Part shown: in pieces, positions 46,335-57,500 of the stretch | Numbering within the stretch: the stretch's first letter is position 1 | Layout of the letters: every line of letters begins with the position of its first letter | Origin: Membranipora membranacea | Lineage: Eukaryota; Bryozoa; Gymnolaemata; Cheilostomatida; Membraniporidae | Reading direction: 5' to 3' | Assembly: GCA_914767715.1 (NCBI GenBank) | Contig: OU612067.1 | Location: forward strand, 32,650,162-32,714,161 | DNA length: 64,000 nt | Notes under the pieces: model-generated | The model's input: only the letters and a program-made list of their open reading frames with translations | Database searches by the model: none | Told to the model about the DNA's origin: nothing | Translations under genes and position numbers: made by a program

Positions 46335-49300
46335 TCACTTAGCGTTTGCTGCGGCCATCTTGGTTGCTACGGTGAGTTGTGCTGCGGCAGGATCTGGTGC
46401 AGTTTCTGGTTGTCCGACTTTTGAGACGGCTTCTAGAATGTTCTTATTCTTCTCGAGCATCCTCTGCAGCTTCGCCGTCGGTGAGTGGTGCTGACTCCTC
46501 AACTCTGCATGGCGAGGAACTCCTATAAATGTGTAAAAGTGCCATGACATTTCATAGTATTACCAATTTATGATACAAATAATTCTCAATCGTATATGCA
46601 AAGGTACATAACCAACCACTGAAAAAAGCATTGATGTAGGGGCGAGTATTCATATCATACATTGATTTAATGTGTATTTCATGTTAAATACGTTTGAGCG
46701 TGAACAAAGATTCATAAAGCTTGACTTAAGCTAAGCTGGAAATCATGCGCCAGGAAGAGAGCTACAATACATATATAGCTTTGTGTGGAGACAGACATGG
46801 ACTTGGACTTGGCTGATGACTCGCCGGAGCTCACTCCTGTACTTACCTCTCTTCCTAGCCGGAGGCGCGGACTCTACAAGCCTTGGTTTGCTCAGCAGGA
46901 GATTCTTCATCAGTATTTTCTCTCTCTGTTTATCACTTAGAGGGGGCATGTCTGTAAGCGCTGAAGTCTTCGGTCTTTGTTTCCTCTTATCGATTACGGG
47001 CTTCTCTTCTCTCTCCTCATCCTCCCCCTCCTCCTCACTCTCAGCTCTCTCAGGCTTTCCTGTCTGTTTCCTCGTCTGCATTGTCTCCATAAATCTAAAT
47101 AAGATTATGTATCACCAAATAAATATGTGACATGTGATACGGACCTGAAATATTAGTATAGGAACAAGCTGCCGTAAATCATTATATGAATTTAGTTGTT
47201 TTCAAATACCCTATTTCTTTGCATATTATTGTAAAATTGTGAAAATAAGGAGTAAACATTTTGATAGCGAGTACTCTAAGAGTAAATATCTTAACGCCAA
47301 ATGTCCCCACGTCATCATTGTACAATATGTCAATAAAATTTGATTTAGTGAACAATTTCTATTTATAAATAGCGCTTAGCTTTTGAATTGCATGTTGCGA
47401 GGAAATATGTTAAGGTAATTCTGTTGTACAACTTGAACCCCTTTATCAAAGTTTCGGAGTAATAATTACAGTGGGGACAACTCTGAACTCTGACTAAGGC
47501 GAATCCAGACCAAAGAGCTTACTTGTTCCACTCTGTATCTTTATCTTTGACAAACTTGAGTCCCTGTTGGAATTCTTCTTCTTTGTAAGTCCAGATGATC
47601 TGTTCTATTCTATCACAGAATGCTCCTACCTGATACTGAACCTGCTCTAACTCCGCCTACAATCAGACAATCAACACGACACGGTCAGTTACAGAACCGG
47701 CCTCTATGTGACACGCGACGACACGGTCAGTTAGAGCACCTGCGTCATTGCCTGCGTATACATGTCATGAATGGCTAAATATGTTTTTCAATTGAGGGTT
47801 GGTACAGAATAGAGTTGAAAGTTAATTATCAATGACTAACATCATAAGAGCTTTCATTACAAAGTAGGTCACAAGTTTAAAGGAAATTTTGGGAAAGGAT
47901 TAATTAGTCTATAAAAATTTGACAACTCCTTGGTCAGCAGAAACAGCTGAATTTTCAGATTGCTCACAATAAAAAACCCATCTCAATCCGAATAAACCTT
48001 TCAAGCTGCCATTACCTGGATTTCTGTTCTGGTAGGAGGTTTCTTCTTTGCCATCCTGGCGAGGACACCTGCTACGCTCTGTCTAGATTTGGTCGGGTCT
48101 AATGTGCTTTTCTCCTTCTCATGAGCTTCCAAAGCTTCCTTAATAAGGGGGTTACGCTTCAACCTGGCGTGCAACTCCTAAAACCAGAATACAAAATAAT
48201 TTCGACGGTTGTTTTTGTCAATGATGATTAATCTAAAAACACCCAACCGAATATCTGGTCATCCGGTATTTTCTTGATATTGGGTTGGTCAAGCAGGTCA
48301 GGTGGTCAAGAGGCCAGTCTAGCCTTGTTGGGCTGGACATGATGTATCATTATTTCGGAATTGCGAAAAACAGACAAAAAATTAACAGTAATTTTGTCAG
48401 TCAGTCAACAACCATACACTTACCCTTTTCTCATATTCCTCTACCCTTATATGGGCTGGCACCTCTAGTACTTTGGGCTGCTGCCTCTGTTTTGCGCTCT
48501 TCCTTATTGGATGTTCCGGCACTGCTGGCAGTGATAGGAATTGTTTGCCCTTATTCTGCTGTTTGGGTTCAGGTTTGTCTGGTGGGGTCTTTCCTGTCTG
48601 ATAATGTCCCTGAGGCATAAGCTGACCAGCGAATGTAGGCAACTGGATAAAAACAAGCATAAAAATTTGTCTGTTGGAATCACAGAGCTTTGGACCCCCA
48701 GATTGAATATAATCGAATAGTTAGCAACGAGGTCATTTCAGACCATAATTATAATTGTAATTAAGCTCTTTTTGATTTTGAATGCGTTGTAGCCACTGAG
48801 TGTGGGCAATAGACTTTATGTTTGATTTGAGCTACACCCTGATGACACGACAGATGGTCAGCGGTAACTTCTACCTGCTTACCTTGTTTTCTCTGACGGC
48901 GATCTCAAACTCATCCTCATCATCCTGATGCTGATGTATATCTGGTGCCGAGGAGTAGAGGTCATGCTGGTGCTGCTCTCTCTTCTGCTGACGACTCACA
49001 GGCTTATCGAGAAACTTATACATGTGCTGCCGATTCTTCTCTACAGCTCTGATTATCTGTGAGAGATGATGAATGGATGGATTGATGAATTGGCGGAGAG
49101 GCGGGCTGACAACAAGATGACTAGAGACTAGTGACTAGAGCACAAGCAGGGCTGGGCAAACGTTAATTAGTTGCATGGAATAGGTTGATTTAACAAAATA
49201 CTCAGTTGCCATCTAAAGGGAACAGACGTGAAATTTTATACTATCTTTGGAAATTATCTTGCCGGAACTGAGGCAGTAATATTTCAAGGTCATTGTTTGC

Positions 49301-50939
49301 AGTAGTTACACTTAAAGCCTGCACCTCAGAGCAGATCTTATTGTTACCTCTTTTCTGACGAGAGTACTTCTTGCTTGAGCCACCACTGGAGGGACAACAT
49401 CCGTAGAGCAGTTATTACGTACTTTGGTCTGTAGGGATTTATCTGTGTAGAAAAGCTTGTTTGCGTTTCTCACCTACATAATTATTCAAAGGAAATACAA
49501 AATTATGGTTCAATCAGCAGCGTGTTTTCTTTATGGAGTCTTGAAACGTCCATTCTCATTCATTTTAAAATTATAGGGAAATCTGTTTTGTTGCATGACG
49601 TCAAACTGCCGGAAAGTTATCATAAGGCGGGCGGCACTTTCAGATCTAATTGCCGTTTCTGTGGTAGAAACAAAACATGAAAATAAATAATCAATGGCAA
49701 GCGAGTAAGAAGATGTGACCATAGACTTAATATACTATATATATATTAAGTCTATGGATGTGACCATGTGCTAGTTGTCAAATCTGTGCATAAAGAACAT
49801 CCAAAAAACCATTAAAGAACTTTATACATCATGATTAAGTGCTTAAGGGGCCAACTGGGTGATATAACCAAGGAGCAAATGACTCCTTGATATAACAGCA
49901 TAAGAATTAGCAAATTTTAAAGGCTAGTGGGTTTTATCACCTTGCAAGTACAGCCATTACAGCATCAAAAAATACTTGACAACAACTAACTAGCTGGCCA
50001 AATTGTACACTGGGTATGTGTTTGGTTATATATGATGAAGATAGGGTCTTCTTTTTCAGATTGACAGTAAGAAACATGTGTACGTTAACAGAACATCAAT
50101 CCCCTGAGTAGGTTCAAATCCAGGTGTGTAGTTAGTCAGTTTCTCACCAGTTATTCCCCTAGCTGTTAAACTCCCCTAGCTGTTATACTCACCAGATATT
50201 TCCCTAGCTGTTATACTCACCAGATATTTCCCTAGTTGTTTAACTCACCAGATATTTCCCTAGCTGTTAAACTCACCAGATATTTCCCTAGCTGTTATAC
50301 TCACCAGATATTTCTCGAGCTGTTTAACTGTCATCTCATCATTACTGTGATCGGCCGAAGGATAAAGTCTCTTTTTATACTCCAGCTCATTTCTTTTATT
50401 CTCTAAATTTAAAAGCTTATTCTCGTTCTCGAGCTTGTGCTCTTCTAACTGTATGTCCTGAAAAAGTAGAAATATGGAATCTGACTTATCCGGATAAGTT
50501 ACGTCGTTGGTATTATAGAGGATCCAAATAGCGGTTTTGTGTAATGTGCAAGCTAATGGTATAACTGCTAAAGGTGGATTAAAAGCTATAGTGAACGGTG
50601 GATTTTCAATTCATATTATCCTAATGGCTCAAAAAGTACTGTGACTGTCAAAAATGATTTTGATTTCAGTTATTTTTATTATACCAAAATATGCCTATGT
50701 ACATAATATAGGGCTTTATGGGCTACATAGGGCTTATCTTGCATTTCCATTTGTAAGTATTAATTGCGGGTGCATTTTCAGACTACACATTTTACCTGCT
50801 CAGTTTTCTTGAGGACGACCTCGTAGTGTTGCTTCTTTCTGTTTAGCAGAACATCAGCCTGAGCATTCTTAACTCCAGTAATCCTCTCTGACCCAGATAT
50901 AGCTCCACTTCTACGTCTCTGTATCGTCAACTCTGACAT
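46335..50939 (-). CDS. Coiled-coil protein of unknown family, nine exons
   Basis: Minus-strand exons in order: 50796-50939 (ATG at 50939-50937), 50305-50457, 49348-49473, 48883-49056, 48424-48642, 48016-48177, 47523-47656, 46847-47094 and 46335-46522 (TGA). They join with GT-AG borders and matching phases to 515 residues. The product is highly charged. It starts MSELTIQRRRSGAISGSERI. A strongly helical, coiled-coil-like stretch covers residues about 35-98 (Lys/Glu/Leu-rich, e.g. EEHKLENENKLLNLENKRNE). Further helical segments occur, such as YKEEEFQQGLKFVKDKDTEW, followed by an acidic patch (EESEEEGEDEE-like) and a lysine-rich end. There is no signal peptide or membrane segment. The style resembles ciliary or centrosomal coiled-coil proteins, but no family was recognised. 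The donor of exon 2 is tandemly duplicated (see 50148-50319). Confidence 0.85.
49712..49764. mobile_element. 37-bp hairpin with 8-bp target duplication
   Basis: The element at 49720-49756 starts CATAGACTTAATATA and ends TATATTAAGTCTATG, a 15-bp perfect stem with a short AT loop. It is flanked by exact GATGTGAC copies (49712-49719 and 49757-49764). It lies in intron 2 of the coiled-coil gene. The 8-bp duplication suggests a hAT- or P-type transposase, but the element is far smaller than usual MITEs. Confidence 0.75.
49862..49896. mobile_element. 21-bp CAAGGAG hairpin with 7-bp target duplication
   Basis: The element at 49869-49889 starts CAAGGAG and ends CTCCTTG with a 7-bp loop. It is flanked by exact ATATAAC copies (49862-49868 and 49890-49896). 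It lies in intron 2 of the coiled-coil gene, about 100 bp from the 37-bp hairpin. Confidence 0.75.
50148..50319 (-). repeat. 28-bp tandem array that repeats a 5' splice site
   Basis: On the minus strand the end of exon 2 and its donor, AAATATCTG|gtgagt, is followed by four further 28-bp copies. They place the same exon-end/donor sequence at 50277, 50249, 50221 and 50193, with a degenerate one at 50148. Each unit also repeats 'aacagctagggaaatat', a close match to the coding sequence just before the real junction. The array therefore arose by duplication across the exon-intron boundary. Only the junction at 50305 keeps the frame with exon 3; reading on meets an in-frame TAG in the second unit. 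Confidence 0.9.
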
Positions 50940-53900
50940 TATTAACACTCAGGTGTCTGTGATTGCCTATGTCTATTGAAGAATCTGGTATGGCAGTTTC
51001 GATTTACCGATTTATTCTGTGCAATATTGATGTACCTCCCGATTTATGCGTGAAAGCCTATGTTCTTTTTTTTTGCGTTTCTCAGTGACCGATCGCCCGT
51101 ATTACTGATATCACACCTGTCCAGCTTTGCAGTCTGATAGAGTCTTGTTTATGTGCTACTTCATATATTCCCAGTCAAAACACCTTTACAATAAATCTAA
51201 TTTACCAGAATGCAGGCTCATGTCTGCAGAAAATCAGCGCAATGATGTTGACCACATCTACAAAAGTTTGTTGCCAACCAAAGAAAACAAAATTTCTTAA
51301 CACACAATCAAACATGAAAGCTGACCTTGATGTAATTGTTTCACACAACTGAGACATGTAATAGTTAGCTGGCAGCAGTGTACAGTTTTATACGCTTACA
51401 TTACCTTGTGTTTAATGACAAAACTATCCATAATCAGTGGTTTGTAAGGCCATTGATTTGTAAAAATTCATTTATTGTAAAATTTTCTAAAGATGTATTA
51501 GTAGTGTTTTGATTTTTATGTAAGCACATTTTGCACTGTTGTATTTATTTAGGCTTCATATGCAATAAGAAGTTATAAGTGGCTATAGATTGGCGGATTA
51601 ATGATTTTATTTCACTTTTGAAGCGGCAGCAGGCCTGCGGCAGCTTACATCGTTACTACAAGTTGTTATTCTCAATCTCTAACAAAACTTATTATTTCTA
51701 AAACAAAGAATATAGGTCCATGAATTTGTACCCGCGCGTAGATTATAATTATGTAATATAATGCATTATTATAGTTATATTATGTTTTCATTTATCTCAG
51801 CAGGTGGTTAATATGATGAATGTTTCATATATAGAATGTTTTTGTCAGATTGAGAGCGCACAAACAGCTAAGAGTATTAGACTTAAATCCCACATCAGAG
51901 GTCTCTCCATTGTTGGGTGGGTCACTTCTTTTGATGATGTAACTTGTTTAAAGAATACTCTCTCTAATATGGCTGCTCGAAAAACAATGTTGAGCTCTGA
52001 TATTTTCATGTCACAACAGATTATATAATGTAAATCAGTCATTACACTCCAGTCACCAAGAAATCTCTTCTCTCATGTTAATTAAAATGAAAATGCTTGT
52101 TTAATCAAAAAGCTATAATAATGACTACTGCTTATCATTGTAATCGTGAAAAATAATAATTCGCATTCATTTCAACCCTGATCTCACTCAGCAAAATCTG
52201 CATGTGGATTATTATATGGATGACTCTATGAATGTTAGGGCTAAGGGCCACCCATTGAGTTATTATATACCCTATGGGGCTACCACACCATGAATGGCTA
52301 TTAGCAGATATGTCTGTTAAATAAGTGTGTCTAATAAAAAAGATAAGAAAGATTCAATATATCAAGGTACTGCCGGGGGGGGAGGGGGCGTCATGTGAAG
52401 CAAAAGTCTGGGGGGCTCAGGGGAGTGCAAGGTAGTATTTATTGTGTTATTTCCAATGTCTTGCTACTTGAATGTACAACAAAACTATAGCTAACGACTT
52501 GCATTATGTAATACACCCGCAATACAAAAGATAAATTCAACTAAGTAATTTCTATTTCTTTCACATTTTAAGACCTATATGAATCAGCGATTGTCTCTGT
52601 CCAAAGAATAGTCAATTCTCATCACAAACTTATCTAGGATATGATCATCAGCAGTTAGAAAAATGAACGTTGTTACAAAAATAAATTGCTGAGCATCAAC
52701 ATCAATGACCAGATAGATTAGCGACAGGGGTTTATTTTATCTTCAGTTTCTTTAGTTGAACATCTGCTCACTACAGAACACAGGAGATACCAATGCCAGA
52801 TTAAGTTGTAAGGAAGGGTAACTCAGGTTTCTCTTCAGTTTTCGTGTAAAACTTTCGCCTTTTACTAAAGTTTTCCGTGGAGAGGAACACTTCAATGAGT
52901 CTATAGACTAATTTTTATCACCTTCCAATGGAAGGTAACATATTAAGAAAAACTAACTCATATTTTATTGCAGCTTATTCTAACTGTATTCCCCCTGAAC
53001 TCACCTAAGGTACCTGTCTTTCAGCAAGATGGTGTTTGCCGCCAGTTGTCGCCAGATCCGACAAATTTGCAACTGTAAATACCAAAAACAATGCTGGCAG
53101 TGGTATCCTGTTAGTGGCAAGACAAAATAGTATACTTTTAAGCAAACTAGCGAGCTAAATTGTGTAATTTTAGCTACTATCTACTTCTTCTGGCGCTGAT
53201 TATACAAATTATATATCTGATGACTTTGACGATTGTTTGAGTGCAAGAATGAATTCCACAAAAATGGGAGAATCAAAAAGATTTGGAAGTAAACTGTTGT
53301 TTTATCCCTTAGTCAATGTTCACCACCAACCAGATCGAATGGAGGAACATTGAAGCATTATGACTGTCCAACATTTATGCTTCTGAAAATTTGAAGGCCC
53401 ACCACATGTTTGATATCAGTGTAAAAATAGAGAAAATTGTCACTATTTGTCAGCATTGAATTGTGCGAAGCTGTCCAAAGAGAATAGAAAAACAATTACG
53501 GAAGTTGTCCTGTCTAGCATAAATAGAAGACAACTCGAATTTAAGAATGTAGGGTAAAGTTATCTTCTCGTATACAGTTTTCTCTGACAGTTTTCTACCC
53601 AACTGTGATGAGAATCCGCGAGACTTACCATGGTGACCAAAATAATCATGGCTGCCATATGATAAGCATATCAGATTTGGAATCATAAGTGTTCACTAAC
53701 TGTCATTCCAAGGTGAGCATGGTCATTATTCTCATAAAGTTTTTTACTGAGCAAATGAGAAAGAGGGTCACTTGTGTAACAATGTCATATAGGAATCTGT
53801 TGTGCATGTTTTGTTGAATTTAGCTAGAAGCATGCATGAAAAAGCAGACATCCAATCTACTACTCTGACTTGACTTGAGCTAGCTAGGAAGGATATGATG

Positions 53901-54562
53901 ATAAGGGTAAATGAATTATTCCCAATATTGAAAATAGTTCCTTGTGGTTAATCTCCTCTCCTCTCCTAGTACCCGTTTATGAAGGACAGTTTAGATGCAG
54001 GTTGATGACTGACATCCACAGAGAGTTGTGATGTAAGATACATTCTGTTCGACTAGCCAATTTGAGAATACAATGGTATCCATTAATACAGGGAGAATGG
54101 ATTCTCCCTGATTAATACATCCAAAACTACAGTGGGTTAACACAGTCACTTGACCAAAGTAGAGGGCTGGCTACATCTATGAGCGGCATGAAGAGTAGGC
54201 AGTGCAGCATACTTACTTGCTAACTCGCTTAATTCGGACATACATATATCATCCTCCTTGTACTAGGTCTAGGAGTGAAACCTGTATGTTCATGATGATA
54301 TGCACTCTTGACCGGTCTGGGGGGTCTTTGAATTAGAAAGAGCGATGCTTTACTAAAGCAAGTTATCACTATCACATCACTCAGAATTATCACTCACTTG
54401 GTCTCTCAATTAGACAAAATCGTTCCCAAATCGCTCACCCAAAATGTATATAGTTCCATCAATGACTGAGCGATCAGATTGCAACTTTTGCTGTTTCTAA
54501 TTGAAAGACCCCTCTTGATCAGTCTGTGGGATTTTTGTATAATTACTCTGGAATTGTTGTAG
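50940..54562. other. Intergenic between divergent genes
   Basis: Upstream DNA shared by the coiled-coil gene (-) and the WD40 gene (+). A G-rich run lies near 52375-52390, and one hairpin element at 54082-54117. Frames of up to 78 codons have no recognisable content. A TAG immediately before the WD40 ATG at 54563 suggests a 5' untranslated exon somewhere in this stretch; it was not located. Confidence 0.5.
54082..54117. mobile_element. 22-bp CAGGGAG hairpin with 7-bp target duplication
   Basis: The element at 54089-54110 starts CAGGGAGAAT and ends ATTCTCCCTG, a perfect 10-bp stem with a 2-bp loop. It is flanked by exact ATTAATA copies (54082-54088 and 54111-54117). Its core matches the 15525-15542 element. 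Confidence 0.75.
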
Positions 54563-57500
54563 ATGAGGCCTCCGCTGCGTAACTCTCTGAATAAGAGGTC
54601 AGGAAGTGCTGACTCTGACAAGGTCAAGGACCAAAGGGCCGAGGAGCTCAAAGCCGCCAGGTAATAAATTTACATATGACTCAGATCGTCTCATATGTTG
54701 CTTCACTTGTTAGGGGCACATTGTATGGTTATATTGTTCTCCCAATTAGCATCACTTTGTAAGTACTGACTGATATGGCTGGGAGTGGAAATTTAACAAT
54801 GTTACAGTGGGATTATCTTTCACTAATTGATCTGGGGACAATTTGCTGAAAGATTATGCAGTTAATTGAGTGAAACAGTCAAATTTTCATAGCATACTCA
54901 GATATAGTAGAATTATCTGTGGTCTCTGATGTGATGACGGGACGAGAGTATCAGTAAGACATTTCGGGTTCTCGAAGGGTTATCTTGCACTATGTATATA
55001 ATAGCTCTATAAGTACTCTTGGTGCGCTTCGTGTCAATGTTTGTCTATCGTTCAGCTGGAAAATAGCTCTTGTATACTAAAGGTAGTTTTGGGGTGCCAA
55101 ATTGGATATGGGTTGTCCCAAACTCCCTGTGTACTTGTAACCTCAAACATATCTGACTGTCTTTGTACAGTTAACATTAATGATGAGCGCCATCATCCTT
55201 GTGTATTGTTCAGATTATTTCGAGAGCATGCCCTGCTAGCCGACACTGGGACGTAATACTTCGACTTGACTAGACTTGACTTGACTTGCTCTGGGTATTT
55301 TCTGTTTGACAAACTGGATACTTGTTTTGTACGCTATGACTAACACTTTAACAAAATAACAATTTTCAGGAGAGCCGAGGCAAAATTACGGTAACCATCA
55401 TGTTGCGCATACTGAGTAGTTTATTGTAGTTGTTTATGTGTACAGATTGTAGCAGGAATCCTTTCTCTTATCTAGTCCCTACTGATGTATAGTGCTGTAA
55501 ATTTTTGTTTGGCATAGATATAAATGACCAAACCTCTATTCCACCTCCACAAACCATCAGGTAGTCATATATTTTTCATAAATATTATTAGAACATTAAA
55601 CAACATCGTCAGACAAGGCAGTTTTATGTAGCTCAGTATGAGAATCTGATGCCGTCTCTGGTAGACTCTTCCTTTTCAACATAACCGCATAACTTGGCAT
55701 TACTCACCACATATTATCTATTGGTTGTGGGATCATAAATAAGATATGTCCTAGTAGATATCACAATTGTATTCTTAGCTTTAGAATCCCTTCCCAAAGA
55801 TTATGTAGTGGTGTGACTACTTGCGAATCTATCGCTTTTTGCCAGTTGGCTGCTACACAGATCTTGTAGCTAGGTTTGTAAAGCAAATTTCCTAAGCAAT
55901 TTCTGCAGAAAATAGAAAATGTTATTTTTTCGAACCATCAGGTAGCCTTATATAGAAATGCAGTTCCCCTTCCACTTGTCATGACGCAGGCCCTATTTTC
56001 CTGTGGGGTTAACTTTGGAGGGGAGCAACTCTGAATGCAGGCAAATGGGCCATAGCCTACTTATTCTAATATCTATCATGAATGTTGTTAGAACATTATC
56101 CTATGTTTGCTGATGATGAAGTCACCTCAGCCACCTAAATTATTTCTTTTTCAAGCTCATCAGATAATCAGGCACCCTAGCGTAATTCTCAGGTCTGAGC
56201 ACATTTAGGTGGATATACAATGATACCTTACTCACTTACTCACAGCATGCTATGCTGTGGTTGGGGAATCATGGATCAGCTATGTATTATATGTATTTTT
56301 AGCTTTGGAATTCCCTACCAGAGAGCTATGTAGGTGTGTGGAAACCAGATTGATTCTCGTCAGCGGCTATTTTGATGTTACAAGATTTAGTCAAGTTTGT
56401 GAAGAAGGTTTCTTACTAACAGAAATACTGATTTTTTGTATTAAAACACTGGCAGTTTTGGATGGTTGATATTTTGATTTGATATTCACAGAACGAGATA
56501 TCTATGGCAGAGATTGAGAGACACGATATTAGACACAGCTAATGCCAGTTTGGAAAATGATGCCAAGGAGAGACACGTGTCACATGGGGTACATTTCCAG
56601 CGCCAGATTATGCACAGAAATCCCATCAATATGGCTTTTCTCAACACCAAAAATGAGGTCAGGGTTGAAGTTTGTACATGACACATGAGAATTCACATTT
56701 AATGTATGGGAATCATAGATATGAAAATCACTGAGGTAATATATAGATAATCACTAAGGGAACAATCAAAAGTCCCGGTGGCTAGTTTTGATTGAAATTT
56801 ACTTTTTTCACTCAATGGTCAATCATATACGCGAGTGAGAAGGGAGAGGAGAAATAACTCCCATATACGCGAGTGAGAAGGGAGAGGAGAAATAACTCCC
56901 AAGTGATCCCTTTGTCTTATAGTGGCACTGTCCGCATATAAACGTCCACCTGGCAAATAGCCACCATTATTGTAATATTCTTTAATATCAGTTTTTATCA
57001 CCCTACATCGCCGTGTCTATATTGTGTTGACTGCTGACGGTTTGTTTCGATGTTACAGGATTACATATCTGTAGATGATCAGGCCATTAGAATATTCGCC
57101 AGCTCTGGTATGAAGAAGGACATAATTATGCCTTCTGAAGAGATAGACAGAGTTTGTCACATTACACATATCGACTCCTTCGTCGGGTGGAAGTACAAGG
57201 ACAATAAGCTTTATGTGAGTCAGGGATTAGCTTCGGCATTCTAATACTGTTATCCGCTGAGTCTCCACTGGTTTTAAATTTAATTGTGAAACAAAGCATG
57301 ATGTTATACAACGCATGAGAGTTAATCCATTATTATATCAGTGCTTGTTTCCTTTTCTGGACCTGAAACAGTCCCACGATATTTGGACTTTCATATTGCA
57401 TTTACTTCGAAATTAGTATGTACAGAAACATGTAGAGTAAAAAGTTTCTTCTGATAGCAAGAGTGCCCCAGGGGAGTTCAGATTACAGGCGAGACCTACT

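Noticed and set aside
46783-47130. 115-codon plus-strand open frame
   Set aside because: Exact antisense of exon 8 of the minus-strand coiled-coil gene, whose phases and splice sites fit; this is a shadow frame.
50111-50132. GGTTCAAATCC as a tRNA B box
   Set aside because: No A box lies at the right distance upstream and no cloverleaf pairing is visible.
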